NCBI RefSeq assembly: GCF_019212185.1
Contig: NZ_CP078138.1
Span: 3,950,501 to 4,014,500, forward strand
From: Pseudomonas fluorescens
GTDB taxonomy: Bacteria > Pseudomonadota > Gammaproteobacteria > Pseudomonadales > Pseudomonadaceae
Direction of reading: 5' to 3'
DNA: 64,000 nt
The notes beneath the pieces were generated by a model. The model was not told where the DNA came from, searched no databases, and saw nothing but the letters and a program-made list of their open reading frames with translations. Position numbers and translations under genes: made by a program. This document shows, piece by piece, positions 9,130-17,506 of this stretch; position 1 is the stretch's first letter; each line of letters starts with the position of its first letter.

Positions 9130-10233
9130 TCAGGCGACGGGTAATCCCAACAAACGCCGGTTGGACGCCGCATCGCTGGCCACGCTGACAAAGTCGTCAA
9201 AGGCCTTTTGGCTTCGAGTGATCATATGTTGGCGAATGAACGCTGCACCTTCGGCGGCGCCTTGGGCGGAGTCCTTCAGGCAGCATTCCCATTCCAGCAC
9301 CGCCCAGCCGCTAAAACCGTATTGTGTGAGCTTGCTGAAGATCGACTTGAAATCGATCTGACCATCACCCAGCGAACGGAAACGTCCCGGGCGTTCAACC
9401 CAGCCCTGATAACCGCCATAGACGCCCGAGCGCGCGTCGGGACGGAACTCCGCGTCCTTGACGTGGAACATGCGAATGCGTGAGTGATAACGGTCGATAA
9501 AGCCCAGGTAATCCATTTGCTGCAGCAGCAAGTGGCTGGGGTCATAGAGGATTGCCGCACGGGGATGGTGATCGACCGCCTCGAGGAAACGCTCGAAAGA
9601 GGCACCGTCGTGCAGGTCTTCACCGGGATGGATTTCGTAGCACAGGTCGACACCGGCCTCATCGAAGCAATCGAGGATCGGCAACCAGCGCTTGGCCAGT
9701 TCGGCAAAACCTTGCTCTACCAGGCCAGCCGGACGCTGTGGCCAGGGGTACATGAACGGCCAGAGCAAGGCGCCGGAAAAGGTCGCGTGCGCGGTGAGGC
9801 CCAGGCGCTGGCTGGCACGCGCAGCCAGCTTCAATTGCTCGATCGCCCACTCGGAGCGCGCCTCGGGTTGGCCGCGCAGATGAGCCGGTGCGAAGTCATC
9901 GAACAGCGCATCGAACGCCGGGTGCACGGCGACCAATTGCCCTTGCAGGTGGGTGGACAGTTCGCTGATTTCAACCCCCGCGCTGGCGCACACGGCCTTC
10001 AGTTCATCGCAATAGCTCTGGCTTTCGGCTGCGCGCTCAAGATCGATGTAGCGAGTACCCAGCGTCGGCAGTTGAATCGCGCTGTAACCCTGGGAGGCTG
10101 CCCATTGGGCGATATTGGCCAGGGTGTCGAAAGGCGCTTCATCGCTGATGAACTGCGCCAGAAATATCCCCGGGCCGCGCAGGCCTTGGGTGGTTGAGGC
10201 ATTCGCAGTGATGCCGGGCTTTTGCGGGTTCAT
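9130..10233 (-). CDS. Sugar phosphate isomerase/epimerase-family protein (TIM barrel)
   Basis: 367-residue AP-endonuclease-2-type TIM barrel. Probable metal ligands are visible: Glu in CYEIHPGED, Asp in ILYDPSHLLL, His in MFHVKDAEF and Glu in VLEWECC. Such enzymes isomerise or epimerise sugars and inositols, or act on 3-keto-sugar intermediates. The ATG overlaps the TGA of the dehydrogenase gene (ATGA), a sign of translational coupling. Together with the dehydrogenase it suggests oxidation of a sugar or glycoside followed by isomerisation. The exact substrate is not readable. Confidence 0.88.
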   Translation of the reverse strand: MNPQKPGITANASTTQGLRGPGIFLAQFISDEAPFDTLANIAQWAASQGYSAIQLPTLGTRYIDLERAAESQSYCDELKAVCASAGVEISELSTHLQGQLVAVHPAFDALFDDFAPAHLRGQPEARSEWAIEQLKLAARASQRLGLTAHATFSGALLWPFMYPWPQRPAGLVEQGFAELAKRWLPILDCFDEAGVDLCYEIHPGEDLHDGASFERFLEAVDHHPRAAILYDPSHLLLQQMDYLGFIDRYHSRIRMFHVKDAEFRPDARSGVYGGYQGWVERPGRFRSLGDGQIDFKSIFSKLTQYGFSGWAVLEWECCLKDSAQGAAEGAAFIRQHMITRSQKAFDDFVSVASDAASNRRLLGLPVA

Positions 10234-11396
10234 GGGTTGCACTCCAGAGGGGTCCACTTGGTGTCGCTGTTGTAGCTGGCGATAGCCGCCTCGATAAACG
10301 CCATGCCACGCAGGCCGACCTCGATCCCCGGCACACCCGGGGCGGTATGGCCTTTCACGTCCCCGCGAATGGCCTGGGCAAAATCGCCGTACAGATTGGC
10401 CATGGCTTCCAGATAGCCTTCGGGATGGCCGGCAGGCAGGCGCATACGCTGGGTCGCGGCCGCGCACAGCCAGGGCTGTCCGGTGCCGGAACGCAAAACA
10501 CGCAGCGGTTGCTCCAGTGAGCGATGAATCAGGCTGGCGGGTTGTTCCTGGCGCCATTCAAGGCCGCCCTTGTCGCCGTAGACACGAATGCTCAGCGGGT
10601 TCTCTTCCCCCGCGCAGACCTGGCTGGCGATCAGCACACCACTGGCGCCCTGCTCCATCTTGAACAGCATGGCGGCGTCGTCATCCAGTTGGCGGCCCTC
10701 AATGTGCACGCCCAACGTGGCGCACAGATGAGTGACGTGTTGATCTGCCACAAACTCCGCCAGGGAAAAGGCATGGGTGCCGATATCGCTAATGCAACCG
10801 CCCAGCCCGGAGAACGCCGGCTGCCCGCGCCACTCGGCCTGCTTGTTGCCTTGCCCGGCCACGTCCTGGCTGAGCCAGCCCTGGGGATACTCCACCAACA
10901 CCTTGCGCACGCTGCCGATGACGCCGCTGCGCACCATCTCCCGCGCTTGCCAGACCATGGGGTAACCGAGGTAGGTATGGGCCAGGCCGTACAGCCCGGA
11001 ACTGCTGTGCAAGCGAGTGGCAAGGGCCTGCAATTCAGCGAGGTTCAGCGCGGCGGGCTTCTCGCTGAACACATGAAAACCGGCCGCGAGCGCCTCAGCG
11101 GCCACCGGCGCGTGAAGATGATTGGGGGTGACGATCACCAGCAGTTCCATGCGCTGCTCGGCCGGTAGAGCGCGCTCGGCTTCGAGCATCAATTGCCAGG
11201 TGCTGTAGCAGCGTGATTGCTCCAGGCCCAGGTGCTGACCGGTACGCTGGTTGTTCTCGGGGTCGCGACTGAACGCACCGCAGACCAGTTCAAAGCGTCC
11301 ATCAAGCCCCGCCGCCTGACGATGGGCCTGGGCAATAAAAGAGCCCTCGCCGCCGCCGACAAAACCCATTCTTATTTTAGGTATCACTGTGCTCAT
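10230..11396 (-). CDS. Gfo/Idh/MocA-family NAD(P)-dependent oxidoreductase
   Basis: 388 residues. Rossmann motif GFVGGGEGSFIAQAH at residues 11-25, the conserved EKP active-site lysine in FSEKPAALN, and a C-terminal alpha/beta domain with GGCISDIGTHAF. Family enzymes oxidise or reduce sugars, inositols and glycosides. First gene of the sugar unit; its ATG lies about 45 bases downstream of a perfect palindromic operator, so repression by the divergently encoded LacI protein is likely. Confidence 0.92.
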   Translation of the reverse strand: MSTVIPKIRMGFVGGGEGSFIAQAHRQAAGLDGRFELVCGAFSRDPENNQRTGQHLGLEQSRCYSTWQLMLEAERALPAEQRMELLVIVTPNHLHAPVAAEALAAGFHVFSEKPAALNLAELQALATRLHSSSGLYGLAHTYLGYPMVWQAREMVRSGVIGSVRKVLVEYPQGWLSQDVAGQGNKQAEWRGQPAFSGLGGCISDIGTHAFSLAEFVADQHVTHLCATLGVHIEGRQLDDDAAMLFKMEQGASGVLIASQVCAGEENPLSIRVYGDKGGLEWRQEQPASLIHRSLEQPLRVLRSGTGQPWLCAAATQRMRLPAGHPEGYLEAMANLYGDFAQAIRGDVKGHTAPGVPGIEVGLRGMAFIEAAIASYNSDTKWTPLECNP

Positions 11397-11441
11397 CACT
11401 GATCTTCTCGGTTCGAGTCGGCTAGGCGACTGCTTGAGATG

Positions 11442-11463
11442 AAAATGTAACCGGTTACATTTT
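11442..11463. promoter_or_regulatory. LacI-family operator, perfect 22-bp palindrome
   Basis: An uninterrupted palindrome with core TGTAACCGGTTACA flanked by AAAA and TTTT. The central CG step and AACCGGTT core are typical of LacI/GalR operators. It lies between the divergent dehydrogenase unit and lacI-type gene, so one site could control both. Confidence 0.88.
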
Positions 11464-11584
11464 TGCGTCAATCTAGGCGCTGTCACGCAGACTGTCAAAT
11501 CGGGAATCGACACCTGCAAAGATTTCAGCGCAGACCACGCTGCTGTTAAGCTCGCCCGACGCTGAATATGAAGTTGAGGTGGTT

Positions 11585-12598
11585 TTGTCGAATATCCGTG
11601 AAGTTGCCCGGCTTGCCGGTGTCTCGGTGGCCACCGTGTCGCGCACCCTGCAATCCCCCGAACGCGTGCGCCAGGCGACTCGCGACAAGGTCAACGCCGC
11701 CGTCGAGCAAGCGGGTTATCGGCCCAACCTGATGGCGGTGCAGTTCCGCTCACGGCGCACCGCCAACCTGGTGATCCTGGTGCCGAAAATTGCCAATACC
11801 TTCTTTGCCCAGGTGATCAGCGGCGCACAATCGGCCGCCCAGGCCGCCGGCTACCGACTGCTGCTATGCGATACCCAAGGCCGCGAAGACATCGAGCGCG
11901 AGTTCGCCGAACTGGTCTACGCCCACCAGGCCGATGGCGTGATCCAGTTGCGCGCTTACGACCCCTTCCCGGCTGACAGTGCTGAACTGCCACCGATGGT
12001 CAATGCCTGTGAAGTCATCCAGGGCGGACGCCACCCCAGCATCAGCCTCGACAACCAGGCGGCCGCCAAGGCCATGACTGAACACTTGATTGGCTTGGGC
12101 CATCGGCGGATCGGCCTGATCAAGGGCCCTCGAAGCAGTCCCCTGACCCAGGATCGAGTAGCCGGTTACCAGGCCGCTCTCGATCAGGCAGGCATTCCCA
12201 GCGACCCGGAGATCATCTGCCACGGTGACTTCAGCTTGCGCGCCGGCTACGACGGCGCCGCCACCTTGCTGGCGATGGCGGACCGCCCGACAGCGCTGTT
12301 TTGTGAGAACGACGAGATGGCCATAGGTGCGCTCAAGCGCATCAAGGACGCCGGCCTGCGGGTGCCGGAAGATATTTCTTTAGTAGGCTTCGACGATATT
12401 CCGCTGGCGCAATACTGTGATCCGCCGCTGACCACCATTGCCCAGCCCGCCGAAGGCTTTGGCCGCAGGGCTGTGGAGATGCTAATCAACCTGATCGAGA
12501 AAAAACCCAATCCGCAGCAGCATGTGACCCTGCCGTTTGAACTGACGATACGTGAGAGCACGGCGGCGCCTTCGGTAAGACGAGCAGAGAAGGCTTGA
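11585..12598 (+). CDS. LacI-family transcriptional repressor
   Basis: 337 residues. HTH at residues 2-22 (NIREVARLAGVSVATVSRTL) with the YRPN hinge segment, then a periplasmic-binding-protein-like effector domain (LVILVPKIANTFFAQVISGAQ, FDDIPLAQYCDPPLTTI). A TTG start at 11585 is preferred because GAGGTGG lies about 4-10 bases upstream; the in-frame GTG at 11579 would overlap that site. It is divergent from the sugar unit and most likely binds the palindrome at 11442-11463, relieved by a pathway sugar. Confidence 0.9.
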   Translation: MSNIREVARLAGVSVATVSRTLQSPERVRQATRDKVNAAVEQAGYRPNLMAVQFRSRRTANLVILVPKIANTFFAQVISGAQSAAQAAGYRLLLCDTQGREDIEREFAELVYAHQADGVIQLRAYDPFPADSAELPPMVNACEVIQGGRHPSISLDNQAAAKAMTEHLIGLGHRRIGLIKGPRSSPLTQDRVAGYQAALDQAGIPSDPEIICHGDFSLRAGYDGAATLLAMADRPTALFCENDEMAIGALKRIKDAGLRVPEDISLVGFDDIPLAQYCDPPLTTIAQPAEGFGRRAVEMLINLIEKKPNPQQHVTLPFELTIRESTAAPSVRRAEKA

Positions 12599-12604
12599 GA
12601 GAGC

Positions 12605-12796
12605 GTGGAAAGATCCAACATCGACCGCTGGAAAGTCCTGATCAATGAGGTCAGCCCGAGTGGATCGCATCATCACAATGTTCGAAGCGAACGAAACATC
12701 ACCGCGCTGCCTGAAAATCTCGCGCAGACCCTGCTCGCCAACGCGGGCCACAGCGTGAATCTGGATGAAGAAATAGACGGTGAGGTCGCGCTTTGA
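12605..12796 (+). pseudogene. prlF: Remnant of a PrlF-type antitoxin gene (C-terminal end)
   Basis: The 63-codon frame ends with LLANAGHSVNLDEEIDGEVAL, which resembles the C-terminus of PrlF/SohA antitoxins (a V-N-[IL]-D-[DE]-E-I pattern). The AbrB-like DNA-binding half is missing or unrecognisable, and the 5' part runs without a clear ribosome site. Its TGA overlaps the ATG of the toxin remnant (TGATG), the usual prlF-yhaV coupling. Probably non-functional. Confidence 0.55.
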
Positions 12797-13102
12797 TGCA
12801 GCGACATGGCTGGACACTGTTGTTCCATGAAGGTGTGATCGTACAGCTACGCAAACTGCAGGAGGCTGCCGCCCGGGCTGAACAGAGCGACTCAGAAGGT
12901 CTTTCGCTACGACTCGAAGTCCAAAGTTATTGTCTTTGCATGGGTCAATGACGAACACACCTTGAGATCGGCAGGCAGCAAGACCGATCCTTATGCCGTG
13001 TTCGAGAAGATGCTGGGTCGGGGCAACCCTCCCGATGACTGGGATGCATTGATCACAGCCGCGCGAAGCGACTGGAGCGCGTCCAGAACTTCTGATTCCT
13101 GA
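12796..13102 (+). pseudogene. yhaV: YhaV-type toxin gene, internally deleted and frameshifted
   Basis: The first frame encodes MQRHGWTLLFHEGVIVQLRKL, like the YhaV N-terminus (N-GW-L--H). A second frame from about 12893 encodes VFRYDSKSKVIVFAWVND and then EHTLRSAGSKTDPYAVFEKM, GRGNPPDDWDAL, matching the YhaV C-terminus, and stops at 13100-13102. The middle (roughly 60 residues) is missing and the two parts are out of frame, so no intact RNase toxin is made. YhaV belongs to the RelE-like fold. Confidence 0.8.
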
Positions 13103-13133
13103 TCGAATTAGCGCGCAAGCCGAGATACTCCCC

Positions 13134-13310
13134 TCAGTGGATCGCCCCACCCGGCCGTAACCACGCCACGTTCTGATCGATGCAACCCTGGATCATGCCC
13201 AAGGTGTCTGGAGTAATACGCTGTGGGCACAGGTCCTCGGCAATGCTTGCAAACCGGCTCGCCACTTCACAAATGCCGTCAATCAATCTGCCTACAGCCT
13301 GCGGCGACAC
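13134..13310 (-). CDS. Small hypothetical protein (58 residues) or gene remnant
   Basis: An open frame from a GTG, with an in-frame stop just upstream, encoding VGRLIDGICEVASRF..DLCPQRITPDTLGMIQGC. The composition looks protein-like, but I do not recognise the family and the start is weak. Position beside toxin-antitoxin debris suggests it may be the tail of a larger lost gene. Confidence 0.35.
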   Translation of the reverse strand: MSPQAVGRLIDGICEVASRFASIAEDLCPQRITPDTLGMIQGCIDQNVAWLRPGGAIH

Positions 13311-13432
13311 CTGGGTTTATCGGCGAGCCGGAGCAGGTGTGCGCGGGAAACTAGGGTTTAGCGCTGTTCGAAGACAGTCACCGGGGGGGGCACTCCACCC
13401 CCTGTCCCTGGGCTGGTATCTCATGTTGCCCC

Positions 13433-13600
13433 TCATTCCTCCTGATCAATCTGATCCAGATAATCAACCTCATCATCTTCTTCGTCATCCGCATCAAGAA
13501 TGCCCTGAGCATCAGCTTCGCCCCAGGGTTCGTCATCGTGGAATTCGTGATCAAGCAGGTGATCGTGCTCGGGCTCGGGGATATCTCGTTCTTCGCTCAT
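13433..13600 (-). CDS. Small very acidic hypothetical protein
   Basis: 55 residues from MSEERDIPEPEHDH, about 40% Asp+Glu, with the run DADDEEDDEVDYLDQIDQEE at the C-terminus. No membrane segment or signal. Short acidic proteins like this can act as chaperone-like, DNA-mimic or metal-binding proteins, but nothing here decides between them. The ribosome site is weak (GAAAAG). It is flanked by AT-rich non-coding DNA upstream. Confidence 0.5.
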   Translation of the reverse strand: MSEERDIPEPEHDHLLDHEFHDDEPWGEADAQGILDADDEEDDEVDYLDQIDQEE

Positions 13601-13945
13601 GGCTTTTCGAATCAACAGAAGGAAAAGCGGACTGTATAGGCAGATCCCTTCCTTCAGTCAACGCGCGAAACCTGGCGAGGTCGGGGGCAGAATACACAAG
13701 AACCCGGTGACGCGAGGTTGTATCAATTGCAAATTGGATCCCAATTATCATGGATGACCGATAATCGAACATCTTTTAATATCTTTAACTATCTGTTTTT
13801 AATGGTTTTTTTAATTTTTATAAGAAGAAATCCAAACAAAATCCAAAAACAACCCCTTCTCAATGGATCCATAACTTGATTGACTTGCACCCCTCGGTGT
13901 CAGGCGTCGCGCCTGCCCGCTGATAAAAATAACAAGGGTGTCGAG
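13601..13945. promoter_or_regulatory. AT-rich promoter region of the vanK operon
   Basis: About 345 bases with no convincing gene. The stretch around 13765-13860 is very AT-rich compared with its surroundings. It holds the putative VanR site at 13863, a second degenerate site (ATTGGATCCCAAT) at 13733-13745 and a small hairpin CAGGCG-TCG-CGCCTG at 13901-13915 ahead of vanK. Confidence 0.55.
13863..13872. promoter_or_regulatory. Putative VanR operator upstream of vanK
   Basis: Perfect palindrome ATGGATCCAT. The same TGGATCCA core recurs twice in front of vanA (19619 and 19682), and it resembles the ATTGGATCCAAT operator described for the GntR-type VanR of Caulobacter. Shared sites at the promoters of the vanK and vanA units are best explained by the adjacent vanR product. 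Confidence 0.75.
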
Positions 13946-14047
13946 ATGAATGACTGCTCAATCGGGCTCAAGCTTCGGCTTGCAGCCACCTGTGTGTGCC
14001 TGATGCGTTTTGCCTTTACCCTGCCCCACGCCGAGGGTCGGTCATGA
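13946..14047 (+). CDS. Possible 33-residue leader peptide coupled to vanK
   Basis: A short frame beginning MNDCSIGLKLRLAATCVCLM, preceded by AAGGGTG, whose TGA overlaps the vanK ATG (ATGA). Overlap and ribosome site suggest translational coupling, but the peptide is not recognisable and could be fortuitous. Confidence 0.35.
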   Translation: MNDCSIGLKLRLAATCVCLMRFAFTLPHAEGRS

Positions 14048-15378
14048 GTATCGACCTGAAGAAAGTCGTCGATGACGGCCCGATGGCCCGCTTCCAGTGG
14101 CTGGCCATCGGCATCTGCATTGTCCTGAACATGATCGATGGCTTCGACGTACTGGTGATGGCCTTCACCGCCTCCTCAGTGTCTGCCGAATGGGCGTTGA
14201 ACGGCGCGCAAGTCGGGCTGCTGTTAAGTGCCGGGCTGTTTGGCATGGCGGCGGGATCGCTGTTTATTGCGCCCTGGGCGGATCGCTTCGGCCGCGTGCC
14301 GTTGATCCTGTTTTGCCTGCTGCTTTCGGGCGTCGGCATGCTGTTGTCGTCGCTGAGCCAGACGCCGCTGCAACTGGCGTTGTTGCGCGGCCTGACCGGC
14401 CTGGGCATCGGCGGCATTCTGGCCAGCAGCAACGTGATTGCCAGTGAGTTTGCCAACAAGCGCTGGCGCGGGCTGGCGGTGAGTCTGCAATCCACCGGCT
14501 ATGCCCTGGGTGCGACCCTGGGCGGGCTGTTGTCGGTGTGGTTGCTGACCCACTTTGGCTGGCGTTCGGTGTTCATTTTTGGCGGCGCCGTGACCCTGGC
14601 GGTGATTCCCCTGGTGCTGCTGTTCTTGCCCGAATCGCTGGACTTCCTGATCACCCGTCGCCCGGTCAATGCCCTGGCGCGGATCAATCGCCTGGCCGTC
14701 CGCCTCGGCCAGCCGGCACTGGGCGAACTACCCTTGATCCCTTCGACGCCGAACGCCGGCAAGGGCCGCCTGGCCCAGTTGCTCGCACCTGAATCGCGAC
14801 GCACCACCCTGCTGATCTGGCTGCTGTTCTTCCTGGTGATGTTCGGCTTCTACTTTGTCATGAGCTGGACGCCGAAGCTGCTGGTGGCTGCCGGCTTGTC
14901 GGCGCAACAGGGGATCAGCGGCGGCGTGCTGTTGAGCGTCGGCGGGATCTTCGGTGCGGCACTGATTGGCGCCCTGGCCTCGCGCTGGCGCCTGACCCGG
15001 GTGTTGGCGCTGTTCATGCTGATCTCCGCGGTCTTGCTGGTGCTGTTTGTCGGCTCGGCGTCTTCGGTGTCGATGGCCCTAGGCCTCGGCCTGCTGATCG
15101 GGTTGTTCGTCAACGGTTGTGTGGCCGGTCTTTACGCGCTGTCGCCGATTGTCTACGACGCTTCGGTGCGCACCACCGGGGTCGGCTGGGGCATTGGCAT
15201 CGGGCGTATCGGCGCGATCCTCTCGCCGACCGTTGCCGGTGTGCTGCTCGACAGCGGCTGGCAACCCCTGCACCTGTATGGCGTGTTTGCCGTGGTGTTC
15301 GTGATTGCCGCCATCGTTCTGCTGCAGTTGCGTCCCGGCACTCAGGCGCAGCCGAGCAGCGAACTCAGCCGGGCCTGA
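14044..15378 (+). CDS. vanK: Aromatic acid:H+ symporter, MFS (vanillate transporter VanK-like)
   Basis: 444-residue MFS protein of the aromatic acid:H+ symporter (PcaK/VanK/BenK) group. The N-terminal DDGPMARFQWLAIGICIVLNMIDGFDVLVMAF carries the D-G-(F/Y)-D motif of helix 1, and motif A (APWADRFGRVPLIL) follows. Its position at the head of vanK-porin-vanR, next to vanAB, supports import of vanillate or a related methoxy-benzoate across the inner membrane. Likely repressed by VanR through the palindrome upstream. The ATG at 14044 follows CGAGGG. Confidence 0.85.
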   Translation: MSIDLKKVVDDGPMARFQWLAIGICIVLNMIDGFDVLVMAFTASSVSAEWALNGAQVGLLLSAGLFGMAAGSLFIAPWADRFGRVPLILFCLLLSGVGMLLSSLSQTPLQLALLRGLTGLGIGGILASSNVIASEFANKRWRGLAVSLQSTGYALGATLGGLLSVWLLTHFGWRSVFIFGGAVTLAVIPLVLLFLPESLDFLITRRPVNALARINRLAVRLGQPALGELPLIPSTPNAGKGRLAQLLAPESRRTTLLIWLLFFLVMFGFYFVMSWTPKLLVAAGLSAQQGISGGVLLSVGGIFGAALIGALASRWRLTRVLALFMLISAVLLVLFVGSASSVSMALGLGLLIGLFVNGCVAGLYALSPIVYDASVRTTGVGWGIGIGRIGAILSPTVAGVLLDSGWQPLHLYGVFAVVFVIAAIVLLQLRPGTQAQPSSELSRA

Positions 15379-15447
15379 TCCCCTGCAAAACCGGTAGCGA
15401 GGGCCGTGCTCTCGCTACCCACTTCATCCTCCAGGAATACAACAATA

Positions 15448-16698
15448 ATGACTGTCCTCCCCCTCCCTCCCCGGGCCTTGCTCGGTGGTGCAATCGCCCT
15501 TGCCTTGAGTTCCTCGGTCAACGCCGAAACCGGTGGCTTCCTCGAAGACGCAAAGACCAGCCTGACTCTGCGCAATTACTACTTCAATCGCGACTTCAAC
15601 GATTCTGGCGCGAGTAAAAGCAAGATCGAAGAATGGGCCCAGGGCGCGATCCTCAAGTTCAGTTCCGGCTACACCCCAGGCGTGGTCGGCTTCGGCCTGG
15701 ACGGCATCGCCATGCTCGGCGTCAAGCTCGACAGCGGCCCACAACGCAGCGGTTCGGAACTGCTGCCGGTACACGACGATGGTCGCGCCGCCGACAACTA
15801 CGGACGTGCCGGACTGGCAGCAAAAATGCGCGTGTCGCAGACCGAGCTGATGCTTGGCGAGCTGATGCCGGATGTGCCGCTGCTGCGCTACGACGACGGC
15901 CGCCTGCTACCACAGACTTTCCAGGGCGGCATGCTGGCGTCCCGCGAGCTGTCGGGGCTGAACCTGCAGGGCGGTCGTTACACCGCCGTCAGTCTGCGCA
16001 ACTCGTCGAACATGCAGGACCTCTCAGCCTGGGCCGCGCCCACCGTGATGTCCGACGGTTTCAACTATGTCGGCGCCGAATACCGCTTCAACGCGCAACA
16101 GACCCTGATCGGCGCCTGGCACTCGCAGCTCGAAGACATCTACCAGCAAAGCTATCTGAACCTGCTGCACAAACAGACCTTTGGCGCCTGGACCCTCGGC
16201 GCCAACCTCGGCTACTTCATCGACAAGGATGATGGCAGTGCGCGAATCGGCGAAGTGCAGAGCCATACCGCCTACGGCCTGTTCTCCGCCAACCTCGGTG
16301 GCCATACCCTGTACCTGGGGCTGCAAAAGGTCAGCGGCGACACCGGCTGGATGTCGGTGTATGGCAGCAGCGGCCGGACCCTGGGCAACGACATGTTCAA
16401 CGGCAATTTCAGCAACGCTGACGAGCGCTCCTGGCAGGCGCGGTATGACTACAACTTCGCCGCCATGGGCATCCCCGGCCTGCAACTGATGACCCGCTAC
16501 GGTCACGGTGAAAACGCCACGACCAAGGCCGGCAGCAACGGCAAGGAATGGGAACGGGATACCGAAGTCAGCTACACCCTGCAAAGCGGCGCGCTGAAAA
16601 ACCTCAGCCTGCGCGTCAACAACGCCACCAACCGTCGCAGCTTCAACAGCGACTTCGATCAGACCCGGGTCATTGTCAGCTACCCCCTGTCGTTCTGA
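15448..16698 (+). CDS. OprD-family outer-membrane porin (vanillate locus)
   Basis: 416 residues with signal peptide ending SSSVNA, then the OprD-family opening GFLEDAKTSLTLRNYYFNRDF, the WAQGAILKFSSGYT strand and a terminal aromatic ...VIVSYPLSF typical of BamA-recognised porins. OprD members of the OpdK/VanP group take up aromatic carboxylates; the location between vanK and vanR fits a vanillate-specific channel. The ATG at 15448 follows an AGGA and starts the signal peptide. Related in layout to the second porin near 62 kb. Confidence 0.9.
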   Translation: MTVLPLPPRALLGGAIALALSSSVNAETGGFLEDAKTSLTLRNYYFNRDFNDSGASKSKIEEWAQGAILKFSSGYTPGVVGFGLDGIAMLGVKLDSGPQRSGSELLPVHDDGRAADNYGRAGLAAKMRVSQTELMLGELMPDVPLLRYDDGRLLPQTFQGGMLASRELSGLNLQGGRYTAVSLRNSSNMQDLSAWAAPTVMSDGFNYVGAEYRFNAQQTLIGAWHSQLEDIYQQSYLNLLHKQTFGAWTLGANLGYFIDKDDGSARIGEVQSHTAYGLFSANLGGHTLYLGLQKVSGDTGWMSVYGSSGRTLGNDMFNGNFSNADERSWQARYDYNFAAMGIPGLQLMTRYGHGENATTKAGSNGKEWERDTEVSYTLQSGALKNLSLRVNNATNRRSFNSDFDQTRVIVSYPLSF

Positions 16699-16783
16699 TC
16701 CTCCCGCCAGGGGCGCACACCGCCCCTGCATCTCCTTGCCGACCTGCGTTACTATGGCCAATCCCTTTCTGGAAGTCGCCTGC

Positions 16784-17497
16784 ATGAGCAAACCGGGTCA
16801 AATGGTGCTGGTCGCACTGCGCAAAATGATCGCCTCGGGCGAACTGGCCGCCGGCGAGCGGCTGATGGAAATCCCCACCGCAGAGCGTTTCGGCGTCTCG
16901 CGTATGCCAGTGCGCATGGCCTTTGTCACCCTTGAGCAGGAAGGCTTGCTGGTGCGCCATGGCGGACGGGGTTATCAGATACGTTCAGTGAGTGCCGACG
17001 ACATCGCCGGCGCCGTGGAGGTGCGCGGCGTACTGGAAGGCCTGGCAGCACGGCAGAGCGCCGAGCGCGGCTTGAGCGAAGAAGCACAGGCGGCCTTGCG
17101 CGAATGCCTGGTGCAGGGTGATGCGTTGTTCGACAAGGGCTTCGTCACCGAAGAGGACATCGAAGCCTTTCATGACCTCAACATGCGCTTTCATCAAGTG
17201 ATCGTCGACAGCAGCGCCAACCCGGCGATTGCCGAAGCGCTGGCGCGCAACGACCATCGCCCCTTCGCCTCAGTGTCGGCGCTGGCGATCGATCGTCAGG
17301 ACATGGCGCGGGAATACCGGCGCTTCAACTTTGCGCACATGCAGCACCACTCGGTGTTCGACGCACTGGTCAGCCGCCAGGGCGCACGCGCGGAAGCGAT
17401 CATGCGCGAACACGCCAACGCCACCCTGCGCTACGCCGAGGTGTTCGGCGCAATCGGCAACAACGAGCGACTGAAAGTCATCGCTCGTGGTGAATGA
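16784..17497 (+). CDS. vanR: GntR-family (FCD) regulator, VanR
   Basis: 237 residues: a GntR winged HTH (about 10-72; MIASGELAAGERLMEIPTAERFGVSRMPVRMAF) and a C-terminal all-helical FCD ligand domain with the metal-site pattern D..R...H (LNMRFHQVIVDSSAN) and a later histidine pair. It is convergent with vanB (9-base gap), the standard place for vanR. Expected to repress vanAB and vanK-porin until vanillate binds. The ATG at 16784 has GGAA upstream; an in-frame ATG at 16754 has no such site. Confidence 0.88.
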   Translation: MSKPGQMVLVALRKMIASGELAAGERLMEIPTAERFGVSRMPVRMAFVTLEQEGLLVRHGGRGYQIRSVSADDIAGAVEVRGVLEGLAARQSAERGLSEEAQAALRECLVQGDALFDKGFVTEEDIEAFHDLNMRFHQVIVDSSANPAIAEALARNDHRPFASVSALAIDRQDMAREYRRFNFAHMQHHSVFDALVSRQGARAEAIMREHANATLRYAEVFGAIGNNERLKVIARGE

Positions 17498-17506
17498 CTC
17501 TGAGGA

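Noticed and set aside
12482..13150. 222-codon minus-strand open frame
   Set aside because: It crosses the lacI-type gene end and the toxin-antitoxin remnant in antisense and has no recognisable protein pattern.
13551..13772. 73-codon minus-strand open frame overlapping the acidic protein gene
   Set aside because: Its start region is AT-rich promoter DNA and it overlaps the better small acidic frame; composition is not convincing.
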